Shown here piece after piece: positions 1 through 11,204 of a stretch of 64,000 nt of DNA. The notes under the pieces are model-generated. The model made no database searches and was not told the DNA's origin. It was given only the letters and a program-made list of their open reading frames with translations. Source of the DNA: Deroplatys truncata. Its lineage: Eukaryota > Arthropoda > Insecta > Mantodea > Mantidae. Made by a program: the position numbers and the translations under genes. Location of the stretch: the NCBI GenBank assembly GCA_030765065.1, contig CM060977.1, positions 132,746,295 to 132,810,294 on the forward strand, given 5' to 3'. Within the stretch, counting starts at the first letter, position 1, and each line of letters opens with the position of its first letter.

Positions 1-37
1 AAAGCGGCTAAAGCTACAAAACTGTATCTTCAGCTGG

Positions 38-509
38 ACTCTATTTTTTGTGCAGCAAGTTTTTATATGGTTCTTAAGAACTTACCAGTTATACAAGAAG
101 GTTTCACTGGTTATTCACGGAAAATTCAAGATATGCATTTTAATAGTCATGCAATATCTCAAACATATTTTAAACAAAATCGTTAAAGCTGCTTTGGAGG
201 TAATAAAAATTAATGATAAATTTTTTAGTAAATGGTAATTTGGGGAAGGGGAGGTTTACCTGTAACTGTACGTGTCGCAGCCTTGGAAGATGTTGGATTT
301 AAATACCAAATTTGGTATTTAGTCGTTTCGTTTTTAAATTAAGCTGTTAACAGACACATGGACGAACACACATGCACACAAACCTTTTAAAAAGAGTTTT
401 GGGGCGTTCAGGGGATCTGAATACGTAAATTTCCGGGGAAATCTCACTATCGAAGTTTTTGAGAGAAACAATACCTCCTCTACTTACCATAGGTAAGCGC
501 CGAGAAAGT
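38..509 (+). mobile_element. Family A element, 3' part
   Basis: Homologous to the right-hand two thirds of the family: TTACCAGTTAT, ATTCAAGATATGCATTTTA, the CA-repeat site (here only a few CA units near 372-385), TTTCCGGGGAAATCTC and the end GAGAAAGTAAAAAT. The left end is not in the window. It is more diverged than other copies. Confidence 0.7.
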
Positions 510-1374
510 AAAAATATGTATATTATTTTTACAGACGTGCCTGTTAGTGTCACGTTATCAATTAAACGTCAAGTCTGCAAGAAACCTTGTGAATCCCTCT
601 TAAAGCATTCATAAACGTTTTATTCACTTTAAAAACAACTTAAATATTTATAAATATTCATTTGAATGGTTAAACCATTGCAGTTAAATTGAGTTCAAAC
701 AAAATATGTTATGTAACTAACACTTAAAATGAAGAACCAAAATATTAAACATTTCTGCAATCATTGGTGACAAGAATTCAATGCCCATTGGCAAACCTTT
801 TCCTGCGATTTTTCTTATTTACCAGGAAAATAAAAATTAATCTAATGTTTAGTTAAAAATAACAACTCATTACTTCAAAGAAAACACAAAGGAGAAAAAA
901 TATAGATTAAAAAACAAAGAAAATTCAATTCGTTAATAGCACTGCTTTTTATACTCTTTTAAATTTTATACTCTCTGGTAAAATGGAAATTCCGAATTTT
1001 CCATAACATTCGTGAGTAACCATAAGATTATACCATAAACCATTGCTTCTGTAGCAAACTAAATGTTAAAATATTGACACTAAAATGTTATGTAGAAAAC
1101 TAGCCATTGACAGTTAAATGGACATTCATTCTAATATATTGTGTATCACACCACATCTTTAGACACATTAATTGTTTACTTACAATAAAAAAACTTTAAA
1201 TATAACCTCTAAAACGCCGCTGGTATATAAAACCGAATTTCTGTATTAAAATATCACATCACCATGCCTTTTAGGCCCCTAATGTATTCTACATTACCCA
1301 GAAATTCTTTTGCAAACACTAAACAGCACTAAGAGAGATGTAAATTTAATTGACAGCATAAATTGGAAACTAAC
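510..1374. other. AT-rich stretch without recognised genes
   Basis: No coding signal or known repeat was recognised. It would form the first intron of the minus-strand gene whose exon lies at 1375-1464. Confidence 0.5.
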
Positions 1375-1464
1375 CTTTCCTTCTCTCGAAGTCTGTAGAT
1401 AGTAGACAATCACGAACATCCATGCCATCGAAATTAACAGCAGCAGTTTAACGTTACGTCTCAT
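1375..1464 (-). CDS. First coding exon of a type II membrane protein, probably a GALNT2-like Golgi glycosyltransferase
   Basis: ATG at 1464-1462 in good context (aaacaATGA) opens exactly 30 codons and ends at an AAG|GTTAGT donor in phase 0. The peptide is MRRNVK followed by a hydrophobic run LLLLISMAWMFVIVYYLQ and TSREGK: a short basic cytosolic tail, one signal-anchor helix, then a luminal stem. The layout and the MRR...LL...W....YY pattern resemble the N-terminus of polypeptide N-acetylgalactosaminyltransferase 2. The catalytic exons would lie below position 1, so the enzyme identity is inferred from the anchor only; another type II Golgi enzyme is possible. Confidence 0.5.
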
Positions 1465-1535
1465 TGTTTATTAACAAAAAGGAACTACACACTTTTCAGT
1501 CAATTGTATATTTCGACACCACATACACCGAACAA

Positions 1536-1543
1536 CTTAAATA
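1536..1543 (-). promoter_or_regulatory. Possible TATA-like element for the minus-strand exon at 1464
   Basis: Minus-strand TATTTAAG lies about 72 nt upstream of the ATG, so initiation about 30 nt downstream would leave a 5' leader of roughly 45 nt. The match is weak and no other core element was recognised. Confidence 0.2.
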
Positions 1544-2322
1544 CCATCCACCATCGTTGACAGATGGAAACAAACTGAACATTGAAAAGCAACACCAATT
1601 AATTGTAACTGTTAGCAGTAGATGGTGCTGGCTGCCGAGGAACCTCCCACCATGGAGAAAGCAACAGCAGCTGCGCATTGAGCAGTCTCTGAACAACGAA
1701 TAAGCAGCTTGGAAAAGGTGGGCGGCTATTTGGAGGGGATATAAATACAACAGAGCCTGAACTAAAATATTTCTATACGCACATTGTGTGCTTTTCCTCT
1801 AAGAGTAAATAAACCAGAATCAGCTTCAGTGTTCTATTTTGAACGATTATTTAACCTAAATCTGCTAACATAAACAAAATAAATGGATGCAGCGCCAAAA
1901 TTAACAGTACAAACCCCCTTCCAGAATTCTTTCAGCAACTGCAGCTTCGTAGTTTGGTTTAATCTGAATGAGCCTGGCTACAAGTCGGGATTACAATGAA
2001 CTTAACCTTACATGCCTTTACGTGGGAAGTAACGTGAATTTAAGGAATTGCGTAAAACTAATTGTCTAATTAGAAAGCACTTAACATAACAGGGGATGAT
2101 TATGGTTTTAGTTGTTTTCATTACTCCATTCCACTGCTTCATAGCGATTGGTTCAAATTATAATAGTCACGTGACATCCACTTAACGCAACTGGAGGAAA
2201 AGATTGAAACTGATAAGCGTTTAAGTTTCGTCACGTTAAGTCAACCCTTTATTAATACGATACTTAACGTCACGTTAAGTCACCTTATATTAAGTAGGTA
2301 CATCATAACTCCGGCTTAAGAG

Positions 2323-2892
2323 GGCAGTTACCGAGCGGGATGACTCCGACGGTATCTGTGGCCCGCATCGGGAGGTCGTGGGTTCGATTCCCGCGGCTGA
2401 CCTTCCTGACCCATGGGTTTTTTTGGGGTTTTACCGGGTCGCCAGGCAAATGCTGGGAAGGATTCGCACATCCCCCGAATTTCCTGTCTCCCCATTTCAT
2501 CTCCATTCTCATTTCACTTCATCTTTCAGAGTTTCTTTCAGAGTTGGAAGTGTCGGCGATAGTGTTTCGGTGCAGGGGAAAAGGATGCTCTTTGTGGCTC
2601 TCTCCGTCTCTCGGCTTTCGGCTTGCTGCCGGGGGTATCCGAACCCCCTTGACCCTCTCTGTGTAGGGTGGGGTCCCCGGTCTGTCTGTCCGTCTGCCGG
2701 GAGTCTCTATTTGATACTTAGGGACCCTGCCGTTCCTATGCCGTCAATCCTGGTTCAGGCCGCCCGTCGTCTCGTCCCGTCTCATTCTTCCTCCCGGGGA
2801 TGCCCTTTTGTGGGGCGTAGGTACAAAATCCCCTATGAGGATCAGTGCCAAGTCCCCTTCAGAGCCAATTCAATCCAAACAGTTCAATAATA
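2323..2892 (+). mobile_element. GC-rich tRNA-derived SINE (SINE B group)
   Basis: The tRNA-like head contains GGCAGTTACCGAGCGGGATG and a B box GGTTCGATTCC near 2381-2391. It is followed by CCATGGGTTTTTTTGGGG and about 480 bp of GC-rich body, ending in an AATAAATG-like tail. The surrounding DNA is AT-rich, so the element stands out by composition. Open frames in it are by-products of the GC content. Confidence 0.6.
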
Positions 2893-3232
2893 AATGCTAA
2901 TGAGGTCATTCTTTGTATTTACAGAAAATTTGTGATATATGTGTTTAAATAAAGAGATTTGCGGTTTACTATTTTGTATTAACCTAGTTTAGCAACATAC
3001 AGCAAACATAAAAAGAAAAACACAGAAAACAGACAGGGAGCTTTTGATTTTTAAAATTCTTTCACACAAAGAAAAGCGTTCAAGGCATAACTAATATATA
3101 AATTTCTGTTACTAAAAATTGAGAGACAGGTTTCGAAGTTCTTAGAAATTTGTAAAATTTGTCTCTTATACAGCTGCCTACATATCTACTGCCATGCCGC
3201 AACTTTTGAGGAGATTTTACTCCCTTCCAATA

Positions 3233-3983
3233 AAAAAAATCTGATGTGTTACACTCACATGACTTTCTCTACTCTTGTACAAACTATTTTACAAACGCTT
3301 ATTCTCCATCTACTTCATGTTAATCGAGATAAACATTTGCAGACTCTATGTTATTGCTAATTTTCTTGTAGATGTAAGTGGAAAACATATTTACAAGGGC
3401 AATATAGAAAAACAGTAGCCTTTAAGCACATACATATCTCTTAATAGCTGGTTGCTAGGTGCGGCACCATTCCCTTTGCCACAGATTATAACTCTTTGCA
3501 TATCCAAGACAAAAAAATGAATAACGAATTCCCATTTGAGAAAATAAGTATTGAAAATTTTAAGGGAATAACAAGCAATATCTCGAAAATGGTTCACTCA
3601 ACAAAAAAAATGTATATGACATAAATTGCGTATTTTAACGCGATCTACATTTTTTGTATAGTAAAAATTTGTCTATCTCTTATGGTTTACCTGTTATGGA
3701 AAAGTCTTTCACAATGAAGAACACTTTTGGAGACATTCCCAGAAAATTCGAGATATACATTTCATTTGTCATGAAAATATCTTAAACATATGATATTTTA
3801 ATCAAAATCTTAGAGCCATTTTTAAGAAAATTATAATTTTCGAAAAATGTTCCATGTAAAGGGTAGTCTGGGGTGGGGGGATTTTCTTGAAAACCTTCGT
3901 GTCATATCCTTGGAAGATACTGAACCAAAATACCAAGTTTGGTGTTTATCCGACTGTTCGTTTCTGAGTTATGCTGTTCACAG

Positions 3984-4030
<47 letters not shown>

Positions 4031-4182
4031 GACACAGACACACACACGGACATGTTTCCAAAAATGCTTTTTTTGGATTCAGGGGGTCTCAAAACATATA
4101 TTTCCGGTGAAATCTCGGTATCGAATTTTTGGGTGGAATGCAATACTTCCCCTACTTACTATACGTAGTAGAGAAAGTAAAA
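3233..4182 (+). mobile_element. Family A element, complete copy
   Basis: Starts at AAAATCTGATGTGTTACAC and ends GTAGAGAAAGTAAAAAT. The short inverted pair ACTTTCTCTACT / AGTAGAGAAAGT is at 3262 and about 4166. Internal landmarks are AATCGAGATAAAC, GAATTCCCATTTGAG, TTTTAATCAAAATC, a CA tract at 3988-4024, TTTCCGGTGAAATCTCGG and ACTTACTATACGTAG. No transposase is encoded, so it is non-autonomous. Confidence 0.8.
3988..4046 (+). repeat. (CA)n microsatellite inside family A
   Basis: Pure and interrupted CA units between GTTCACAGACAT and GGACATGTTTCC, at the family's fixed CA site. Confidence 0.9.
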
Positions 4183-4284
4183 ATTCGCTACAAGTGGGTT
4201 TGAAAGCTTAATAAGAGTTTAAAGTATTCGAAATTATGGCATATGAAACGTATAGGAAACGTAGGTATATAAAGAGCGTTATGA

Positions 4285-4286
<2 letters not shown>

Positions 4287-4338
<52 letters not shown>
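4287..4338 (+). repeat. (TTA)n microsatellite
   Basis: About 17 TTA/ATT units directly before the left end of the Tc1 element at 4341. Confidence 0.95.
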
Positions 4339-4340
4339 AT

Positions 4341-5748
4341 TCACTGCCGTTTGTGAAAACTGTAACACCAAGAAAGAATTTCCCGAACAACTCCAAACTT
4401 GGTGGAAGTGTAGGAGAGTGTGCAAGAAATTAGTGATTAGGTTTGCAGAGAGATTGAGTACACGTAGGCCGAGCAGAGCCCTCTCGTGTCGGTCCGACAA
4501 GGTCAGTGTTGCGCTCAGTGTAGTCAGTGCAGAGCTAACAAACAAGGCGGAAAACAATAAAGTGAGTGCCAGTGTGCCTCGTCGACGTCAAAGGGAGCCA
4601 TATCGGTATGTGAGTGAGTTCGGAAGGGGCAGAATGATCGGTATCCGGGAAGCGGGTTTGTCATACCGTGACATTTCGGCTCGTACAGGGCATGCTGCTA
4701 CGACTGTGATGCGTGTGTGGAAGCAGTGGATAGATGAAGGTCGTACGCTTCGAAGAGCGGGTACTGGACCACGGAACATGACCACAACACGGGATGACCG
4801 TCATCTTGTCCGCATGGCCATAACGGACCGTACAGCTTTACACACAGTGTTGGCTCGATGCTGGAGCACTGCAACAGGTGTGAACTTGTCTGCATTAACG
4901 GTTCGTCGCCGACTTCTGCAGGTTGGACTGGTTGCATGCATGCCAATACGTCGGCTTCCATTGTCCAGAAACCACAAGCTCCTACGACTGCAATGGGCAC
5001 GCGAACACCGTCACTGGGGTGCTGAGTGGCAAAATGTAGTCTTTTCGGACGAGTCCCGCTTCAACGTGTCGTATAGTGATGGCCGCATACGTGTCCGGCG
5101 GTACCGTGGTGAGCGCAACCTGGAGGGCTGCATTGTTGAGCGGCATAGCGGACAAACACGGGTGTGAGGTTTGGGGTGCCATTGGTTACAACAACCGATC
5201 TCGCCTCCTACGAATTGAGAGCACTTTGAACAGCAACCGTTACCTAACGGTGGTTGCAGAGCCTGAGGTACGCCCCCTGCTTCAGGCGTCTCCACAGGCC
5301 ACATTTCAACAGGACAATGCCCGGCCACATATTGCGAGGAATGTACGAGCCTTCTTCGAAGAGCGACGGGTACCATTGCTTCCCTGGCCTGCACGTTCGC
5401 CTGACATGTCGCCCATCGAACATGTCTGGGATATGGTTGGTTGGCACCTGGTGTGTCACGGTCCTCCAGTAACCAGTGTCACGGATTTGTGGGCTCGAAT
5501 ACAAACTGCGTGGAGGAAAATCCCTCAGGAGCTTATTCAGAACCTTTTTGATTCAATGCCACTGCGTATAGCAGCTCTAATTGCAGCGCATGGAGGCCAC
5601 ACCAAATACTAAATATTAGGACTCAAAGATCATGTATAGATTTGAAAATTTTATCATTTGTTACTTGTCGTGTACCTAACCTGTGGTATTAAAGTCATTG
5701 AATTCATCGTTTCCTTCTTGGTGTAGCAATGTTCACAAACGGCAGTGT
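4341..5748 (+). mobile_element. Tc1-like transposon, nearly intact (DD34E)
   Basis: Terminal inverted repeats of about 37 bp bound the element: CACTGCCGTTTGTGAA at 4342 and its complement ending at 5747, with the inner part ACACCAAGAAAGAA / TTCCTTCTTGGTGT. It carries one transposase reading frame broken by a single shift. Length of 1.4 kb and the DD34E catalytic spacing fit Tc1. Confidence 0.88.
4418..5612 (+). pseudogene. Tc1-like transposase with one frameshift
   Basis: The first frame (4418-5167) holds two helix-turn-helix segments (around REAGLSYRDISARTGHAATT and LSALTVRRRLLQVGL) and the first catalytic Asp in VVFSDESRF. The second frame (from about 5140 to 5612) holds the second Asp in FQQDNARPH and the Glu in MSPIEHVWD, 34 residues apart. 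The two frames overlap near 5140-5165 and differ by one base; no internal stop codon is otherwise seen. Known family role: cut-and-paste transposase acting in the nucleus at TA sites. The true start is uncertain because the N-terminal 50 residues before RRRQREPYRYVSEF are not typical; initiation may be internal. Confidence 0.85.
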
Positions 5749-5755
5749 TAAATTG

Positions 5756-6309
5756 TAAGGAACTATTTTGTATCGCATTACAACCTGCCAATGGGGGTGA
5801 TTAGTGGCTAGTGACAATTAAGAGATGCGGGGCAAAGTTATATGGGACTGGGTTTAGTCAAATGCACTGACCTAATTATACCGAGATTTGGGGGAAACCT
5901 CTTCCTTCAGTTGATGGAAACTTTGAAACACGTCAACTGTATTTATGTTGGTTTTGCTCAGCCTGAACAATTGTATTTCTAGTATCACTATCAATTACTG
6001 TTAAATTTCTTTCAGTTGGATTCTTTAAGATGTTCAGATTCACCCTCTCCGTTTCGCAGCACATTGAGGAGAAGCAGTGAAGATCACAAGAGAAACTTTT
6101 GTATCCGGAATATAAATTTATATTCGAAATTGCGAACAAAACACTCTGCTCATATCGATGAATCTTACGTGCTACATTCACATAACCGTCTCTATCCACT
6201 TTTCTACAAACTATTCATACAAAATTGGAAAGGCAGAATCAGACGACTGAAAAATTCTACCTTTCCAACCTTGTCCAACACTCGCCTTGCGTAGAAGAAC
6301 GATTAATTC
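5756..6309. other. No recognised gene
   Basis: Open frames here (for example 6016-6294) have no family resemblance and no splice or start support. The sequence is probably old repeat or unique intergenic DNA. Confidence 0.4.
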
Positions 6310-6812
6310 TATTCATACAAAGGTTTATTGTTCTATCTACTTCGTGCTAATCGAGATGTCTGCAGAAATGATTTCATTATACATTTCGTTGTAGATACAA
6401 TAGGCTGAAAGCTTACGCAATAACGAATATCTCGGAAATGGTTAATGTCACAGAAATAAATTGTGTATTTAATGCGATCTACAGTTCTTTTTCTTTCTTT
6501 TACAGTTTACCAGTTATGCAAAACGTACGATATATAAAATACATTGAGAATAAAGAGGATTTCACAGCTATTCGTACAAAATTCAAGATGAATATTTTAT
6601 TTATCTTGCAAGTATCTTAAACACTTGGTATTTTTAATAAAAGCCATTACAGTCATCTTTTTAGAAAATCAGGTGTAACGAAAATGTTCCATGTAAGGAG
6701 TAATTTCGGGTGGGAGGACATTCTTCTTCGTGTCGTATCCTTGAAAGCTAAGTTTGGTATTTATCAGAAATTTCGTTTTGGAGTTATGCTGTACACACAC
6801 ATACACACAGGT
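6310..6812 (+). mobile_element. Family A element, internal fragment
   Basis: Starts near TTATTGTTCTATCTACTTCG and runs through GGAAATGGTTAATGTCAC, CAGTTATGCAAAACG and the GTTATGCTG-CA site (a few CA units), then stops. Both ends are missing. Confidence 0.6.
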
Positions 6813-6954
6813 CTGCAGGGGACGAAATTCTTGATTTCCCGGTTTGAACCAAGCCCGAGAATAATACGTTATACTGCACCTTCCGGCCCGGGCCGACTGT
6901 CTAAATTTGTTTTAAATAAAATTATCTTACTACTATTACTATTAACACCATCAT

Positions 6955-7088
6955 CATCATTAGTCCACGAAGCGCTGTTGCCTGGATGCGAAGGAACTTG
7001 GTTCGATTTCCAGTACCGGCATGGGAATTTTTCCCCTGCTGGGAGGCCTAATAAGGGATGCACTCAGGTCCGTGGGAACAACTGAGGT
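6955..7088 (+). mobile_element. tRNA-derived SINE fragment
   Basis: B-box-like GGTTCGATTTCC near 7002 is followed by CATGGGAATTTTTCCCCTG, a variant of the body of the SINE B group. No clear ends. Confidence 0.4.
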
Positions 7089-7100
7089 GCCACTTTACAG

Positions 7101-7925
7101 AAAATATCTGATGTGTTACACTCTCATGACTTTCTCTACTCTTGTACGAACTATTTTTGCAAACGCTTATTCTCCATAATGTTCATGTTAATCAAGATGT
7201 TAATCTTATTGTTAATTTTCTTGTAGATGCAAGGGGAATATGGTAGGCTTTAAGCGATAGTCAAATATTTTAAGAGCTGGTTACTATGTGGAGTATTCCA
7301 TTCTCTTTGCATTACAAGGACAAAAAAATGAATAACGAATTCCCATTTCAGAAAAAGTATAAGTATTGGAAAATTTAAGGGAATAACAAGCAATATCTCG
7401 AAAATGGTTCACTCAACAAAAAAAATGTATATGACATAAATTGTGTATTTTTACGTGATCTATATTTTGTGTGTAGTAAAACTTTTTCTATCTCTTATGG
7501 TTTACCCGTTATGCAAAAGTCATTCACAATGAAGAATACTTTTGGAGACATTCCCAGAAAATTCAAGATATGCATTTTATTTGTCATGAAAGTATCTTAA
7601 ATATATGATATTTTAATCAAAATCGTTAGAGGCAATTTTGAGAAAATTACAATTTTCGAAAAATGTTCCATGTAAAGGGTAATCTGGGGTGAGGGGATTT
7701 TCTTGAAAACCTTCGTGTCGCATTTCTGGAAGATACTGAACCTAAATACCAAATTTGGTGTTTATCCGACTGTTCGTTTCTGAGTTAACAGTCAGACACA
7801 CAGACGGACATGTTTCCAAAAATACTTTTTTTTTTGGATTCAGGATTTCCGGTGAAATCTCGGTATCGAATTTTTGGGTGGAATGCAATACTTCCCCTAC
7901 TTACTATACGTAGTAGAGAAAGTAA
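7101..7925 (+). mobile_element. Family A element, complete copy lacking a long CA tract
   Basis: Begins AAAATATCTGATGTGTTAC and ends GTAGAGAAAGTAA. At the CA site it reads GTTAACAGTCAGACACACAG, so the microsatellite is reduced to a few units, and part of the following block is deleted. Confidence 0.8.
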
Positions 7926-8379
7926 TAGTGGCGACTGAGGTCCTGGAAATCTCATGTAGCAGCCGGCAAGTTGACAGCCTACTGCTTTATTGACCACATA
8001 TCGCCCCTAATATTCCCTCTTCCCATGAGTGTGGGTGAACGATGGGAGGCAGAGTATGCTGTTGTAAGGTTATGCGTAATAGCGACTATTTATTTATTAT
8101 TACTGGTATTACTACTGCTATGGATGTCTGCATGCTGCGATAATTTGCTATTCTGGTCATCTCATCGGGGACAGGAAATGTAATAAATGATTTTTTTGGT
8201 CTTTATGTTCCCTTTACATGGATACGTTTTCGTTATTTAGATTTTCTCAAAAATAGTGATAATGATTTTGATTAAAATATCATACATTTCGGATATTTAC
8301 ATGAATAAAACTTGTATTTTGAATGTGATAAACTAATTTTTCTCGGCTTTATTTTCAACCCGAGCCCCGTGCAGACCTC

Positions 8380-8417
8380 TAACCCACGCGCGCGCGCGCA
8401 CACACACACACACACAA
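8380..8417 (+). repeat. (CG)n-(CA)n alternating purine-pyrimidine tract
   Basis: A run of CG dinucleotides passes into CA dinucleotides (about 19 units together). It lies just outside the neighbouring family A copy. Confidence 0.85.
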
Positions 8418-8439
8418 ACACATTAAATTGAGTTTTCCA

Positions 8440-9276
8440 TTATTGTCTCTACTACATAGTAAGTAGTACCTATTGCATTCCAACAAAAAATTCGATATCG
8501 AGTTTTCACCGGAAATACATGTTTTGAGGTGCCCTGATACCAAATAAAGCATTTTTGGAAACATGTCCGCGCGCGCGAGTGTGTGTTACTCTGTCTCAGT
8601 CTGTGGACAGCATAACTCAAAAACGAAAAGTCGGATAAATACCAAACTTGGTACTCGAGTTTACTATCTTCCAAGGATGCGACACGAAGATTTCCCCCAC
8701 CGCAGGCTACCCTTTGCATGGAACATGTTTTTCGAAAATTTTGATTTTCTCAAAAAAGGCTCTGATGATTTTGATTAAAATATCATATGTTTAAGATTTT
8801 TCATAGCAAATTAAATGTATATCTTGAATTTTCTGGGAATGTCGCCAAAAATCCACTTCATTCTGAATGACTCTTCGCATAACTGGTAAACCGCAAGAGA
8901 TTGACAAAATTTTACTACACAAAAAAATGTAGATATCATTAAAACACACAATTAATGTTATACACATTTGTTTTGTGGAAGGAACCATTTCCGAGATATC
9001 CCTTGTTATTTGTTTGAATTTTCCAATACTTATACTTTTTCTCAAATAGAAATTCGTATTCGTTTTGTTATGTCCTGGACATGTAAAGAGAATGGAATGC
9101 TCCACATAGCAACCAGCTCTTAAAAGATTTGACTATCGCTTAGAGCCTACCATATTCCCCATCTACAAGAAAATTAGCAGTAAGATTAACATGAAGTAGA
9201 TGGAGAATAAACGTTTGTAAAAATAGCTTGTACAAGAGTAGAGAAAGTCATGTGAGTGCAACACGTCAGATTTTTT
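8440..9276 (-). mobile_element. Family A element, complete copy (minus)
   Basis: Read on the minus strand it starts at the CTGACGTGTTGC variant of the left end (9276) and ends near 8447 at a GTAGAGACAATA variant. The CA site holds GCGCGCGC-type sequence with a few CA units (8565-8590). Confidence 0.8.
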
Positions 9277-9482
9277 ATGGACGCTCTTTAACTGCTGTGG
9301 TCCTTAGCGTCCCATTCTATTTTGGAGGTGAAAGGCCAGTAATTTTGCTCAAATGCCTCTTTATCAGGCTTGAGGATCTTTTACGTGCCATAAACCTACG
9401 ACACGAGAGCACTTGCTTTACTTCCCTTTCGAAGGAAGCTATGCTTAGGATGTTTACGCCTGAAAAATCCATCGCCCTCCGC
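9271..9482 (-). mobile_element. tRNA-derived SINE A, head-truncated (minus)
   Basis: Contains the family blocks TTTATGGACGCTCTTTAACT, CCTCTTTATCAGGCTTGAGG and ACGCCTGAAAAATCCATCG on the plus strand, i.e. the reverse of the SINE. It breaks off inside the B-box region at GCCGGCTTTGAA, where the CA tract of the next family A fragment begins. Confidence 0.75.
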
Positions 9483-9490
9483 CGGCTTTG

Positions 9491-9555
<65 letters not shown>

Positions 9556-9676
9556 ATGTTGCTTTTGGATTCAGGATACCGCAACACTATATTTCCGGCG
9601 AAATTTCTACAAAGAACTTTTAGTGGCATACATACTTCCTCTATACTTATTAAAGTTAAGTAGCAGAGAAAGTAGT
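9483..9676 (+). mobile_element. Family A element, 3' fragment starting with (CA)n
   Basis: A (CA) tract of about 29 units (9493-9551) is followed by TTGGATTCAGGATACCG, TTTCCGGCGAAATTTC and the end GCAGAGAAAGTAGTAA. The left part is absent; its place is taken by a SINE A copy. Confidence 0.75.
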
Positions 9677-9954
9677 AATAACTAATAACAAACAGTTGAA
9701 CATGCAGCGATGCATTAAGTGACAGGGCTAGCAACCGTCTCAAATTTCCCTCGATGCGCATCAGCTCATACGAAACAAGAGTAAGTTTACTCTTTCCTAA
9801 TATCATAAAGAGAGAAAGTATATACGGGGGGAGGGGCATCCTGGGAAACCACGCAACCGATTTTAATAATGCTTTAACATTGAAAAGCACTGTTTCCAGA
9901 CGGACATAGGCTATAAAATATTCTTTGGTTGACCATACTATATAATTGCATAAA

Positions 9955-10836
9955 GGCCCAATCTGGTATACTGATGGTTCTAGAACCAAATCAGAAACAG
10001 GGGCTGGGCTATATGGTAATGGCACCCAGATTTCATATAGTCTGGGTACCTTAGCTAGTTTTCCAGGCTGAGGTTTATGCAATCGTAGCCAGTGTCATGG
10101 AAAGCATTAAAAGGAGATATAAGAAAAGAAGCGTTCTTATCCTCTCAGACAGTCAAGCTGCTCTTAAAGCGCTTGAATCATCATCAATAAAATCAAAGCT
10201 CGTCTCAGAATGTTGGGAATCCTTAATGACACTGGCTGAACACAATAAGGTTCACCTTATGTGGGTGCCAGGACACACAGGTATACCAGGCAATGAGAAA
10301 GCAGATGAAGCAGCCAAGATTGGCAACGAAATCCCATTTTTTGGTCCGGAGCCTGTACTGGGGGTGTCCTACAGACCAGTGAAGCAGGCTACTGGAACTC
10401 CATTGAGGGTTGCAGACATTCCAAGTTGTTTATCACAGACCTGGACAACAGCAGGGCAAAGTACTTGCGCGGTCTTAGTAGAAGAAGACTTGCATGGGCA
10501 ACAGGATTCATTACAGGACACTGTGCCCTAAAGTTTAATCTATACAGAATGGGATTGTTTAACAACCCTATCTGTAGTAGATGCCTAGAAGGAGATGAGA
10601 CTGTTGCTCATCTACTATGTGATTGCCCTGCTCTTGCGAATCAAAGAGCAAGTATTTTTGGCAATCACTTCCAAAGATAGATGAACTATCGAAAGCCTCA
10701 GTTAGCAGTCTGGTTAAGTTCATAACGAGCAAGACTACTTAACTGATGAAAGGGTGGATGCGCAATAGATCTTTAAGATCGCAGTGCTTGGGCATAAAAC
10801 CCACCCCTTTTCAAACTAGAACTAGAACTAGAACGC
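9955..10836 (+). mobile_element. Non-LTR retrotransposon 3' end with RNase H domain
   Basis: Frames encode an RNase H domain with its acidic residues in YTDGS, QAEVYAI, LSDSQAA and NEKADEAA, plus the VHLMWVPGHTGIPGN block. It is followed by a zinc-knuckle-like C-terminus, CSRCLEGDETVAHLLCDCP. The tail after 10810 is (TAGAAC)n-like. RNase H downstream of the reverse transcriptase is seen in I/R1-type LINEs. The reverse transcriptase itself is missing (5' truncation), and shifts near 10065 and 10400 break the frame. Confidence 0.8.
9965..10680 (+). pseudogene. LINE RNase H and C-terminal knuckle, frameshifted
   Basis: Three overlapping frames together give the domain. From 9965 the frame begins at YTDGSRTKSETGAG. 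The main piece is 10097-10531, and the last piece starts at 10426 with FITDLDNSRAKYLRGLSRRR. Family role: removes RNA from the RNA-DNA hybrid during target-primed reverse transcription. It is not functional as it stands because of the shifts and missing upstream domains. Confidence 0.75.
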
Positions 10837-11204
10837 TAATTGCATGTGACGTTAACTGAACTGTTATGGCATCAATAATACTTCAGAAGTTCATTATGAT
10901 CTTACTCGGCAACGCCCGCAGCTCGTCCATTCCTTTTAACACTGGAATCCATTCACCAAACAATGAGATTTAAAATCAAATAAACTATGTTGGTTGTAAT
11001 TTTAATATTCCAATAAATTGAGTTCATTTCCTTTGCTTTGCTTCAATATTTGTCCCTAAAAAATCAACAAATATGGCGTGGACTTAACAGTACTGCCATC
11101 TGTTGCACTACTCGCAAACACACTCAAGGTCCTGCCATCCGATCAGCATTTAATTACACAAAACTAACAAGGTAAGATCACTTTGTAAAAACTCAAAGCT
11201 TTCA

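Noticed and set aside
2340..2890. Overlapping open frames of 108 and 170 codons
   Set aside because: They lie in a GC-rich tRNA-derived SINE with a B box; the composition explains the absence of stops.
9396..10082. 228-codon minus-strand frame
   Set aside because: It runs antisense through a LINE RNase H, a CA tract and a SINE; no conserved protein.
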